Shown here: piece after piece, positions 5,228 to 5,691 of the stretch
Layout: the number at the start of each line of letters is the position of its first letter
Numbering within the stretch: the stretch's first letter is position 1
From: an uncultured Cocleimonas sp.
GTDB taxonomy: Bacteria; Pseudomonadota; Gammaproteobacteria; Thiotrichales; Thiotrichaceae
Reading direction: 5' to 3'
Assembly (NCBI GenBank): GCA_937974135.1
Contig: CALJIH010000078.1
Location: 1 to 5,691 of the forward strand
DNA length: 5,691 nt
The notes under the pieces: generated by a model
What the model saw: only the letters and a program-made list of their open reading frames with translations
Database searches by the model: none
Told to the model about the DNA's origin: nothing
Made by a program: the position numbers and the translations under genes

Positions 5228-5691
5228 TTGAATTTTTCTTCTTTTTTAAATAGCGTTGCTATTATTTTGATTCTTTCCTTGTCACCCTTTAAAAATTCCT
5301 TTCCTGCTTCAATACAAGGTCAAATAACTAATAGCGAACCATCAGTAGTGGAACTTTATCAGGAATATTCTGCTGATAATTGGTCACTTTTTGATTCTAC
5401 ATTTATTTTTCCTTTCAATGGCAATCAATATAATTTTAATGTTGATGCACAATTTAGATACAGGCTTAAATTTATAAACCGGTTTGATGATAGTTATACC
5501 TATTATGGGGAAACATCTATTTTTGAGGAGGCTAACTCAATCACTGTTTCGGAAAATGAGAATTTATCAATAAATGCTAATCTAACTAATATTCAATCCG
5601 GTAATGTTTCTGGAGTTATAACTGATACTAAAAATCAAAAAATTAGTAATGTGCTGATAATTGCGCAAAAATTAAAAACAGACGGAACAAA
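5228..5691 (+). CDS. Secreted protein, 5' part; probable carboxypeptidase-regulatory/Cna-B-like domain
   Basis: An open frame runs from a TTG at 5228 to the window edge (154 codons, no stop) and has no upstream in-frame ATG after the stop at 5198-5200. An AGG at 5217-5219 lies 8 bases before the TTG; another TTG at 5201 has no ribosome site. The product begins with a hydrophobic segment (residues 10-19, VAIILILSLS) resembling a signal peptide, possibly cut near FPA-SIQ (27/28). The charged N-region is missing with this start, whereas the 5201 start would add a Lys. The mature part is rich in Asn, Ser, Phe and Tyr. From about residue 127, NVSGVITDTKNQKISNVLI has the G-x-V-x-D-x-x-x-x-x-I-x-x-V pattern of carboxypeptidase-regulatory or Cna-B-like beta-sandwiches. 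GC is about 30%, the lowest coding stretch here. It may be a surface or exported protein; the specific family is not recognised. The lack of stops over 464 AT-rich bases supports a real gene. Confidence 0.65.
   Translation, partial: MNFSSFLNSVAIILILSLSPFKNSFPASIQGQITNSEPSVVELYQEYSADNWSLFDSTFIFPFNGNQYNFNVDAQFRYRLKFINRFDDSYTYYGETSIFEEANSITVSENENLSINANLTNIQSGNVSGVITDTKNQKISNVLIIAQKLKTDGT

Overview
The window looks like ordinary chromosome from a gammaproteobacterium of moderately low GC. LipA carries the gammaproteobacterial type of N-terminal extension, a DUF1841 protein (a family found mainly in gamma- and betaproteobacteria) lies in the same strand run as nth, and the lipoprotein ends in a SlyB-like tail. 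I cannot assign a genus. GC is about 43-48% in sampled stretches of lipA, but only about 22-33% across the last 450 bases.

Layout. Positions 110-1060 (+) hold lipA, a lipoyl synthase that appears complete. Convergent to it is a SagB-type nitroreductase-like flavoprotein (1095-1709, -). After a 150-base gap comes a minus-strand run that is probably one operon, read from high to low coordinates: nth (4422-3784), a D-2-hydroxyacid dehydrogenase (3781-2828), a DUF1841 protein (2797-2345) and a small lipoprotein (2303-1860). The gaps within it are 2, 30 and 41 bases. Divergent from nth is a short fumarylacetoacetate hydrolase (FAH) family protein (4543-5154, +). The window ends inside a very AT-rich, probably secreted protein that starts at a TTG (5228 onward, +). 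Its last visible residues look like the start of a carboxypeptidase-regulatory/Cna-B-like beta-sandwich. No gap between genes exceeds 300 bases.

How the genes relate. They mix housekeeping functions (lipoate cofactor synthesis, base-excision repair) with small metabolic enzymes (2-hydroxyacid/2-oxoacid and FAH-type chemistry). Apart from the nth-led operon I see no single pathway linking them. There is no RNA gene, transposase, integrase, CRISPR array or recognisable defence system here.

The most distinctive non-coding signal is a dispersed 20-bp motif with a G6 run followed by TGTC and a T-run. It occurs three times, always in the same orientation, at 1077, 1824 and 4461. Two copies are identical over 20 bases and the third differs at two positions. 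One copy overlaps the nitroreductase stop codon, one lies just past the end of the nth operon, and one lies in the divergent nth/FAH gap where the AT-rich segment begins. The window does not contain an obvious new multi-gene system. The repeat family, the paired histidine motifs in DUF1841 and the TTG-started secreted protein are the points most worth following.
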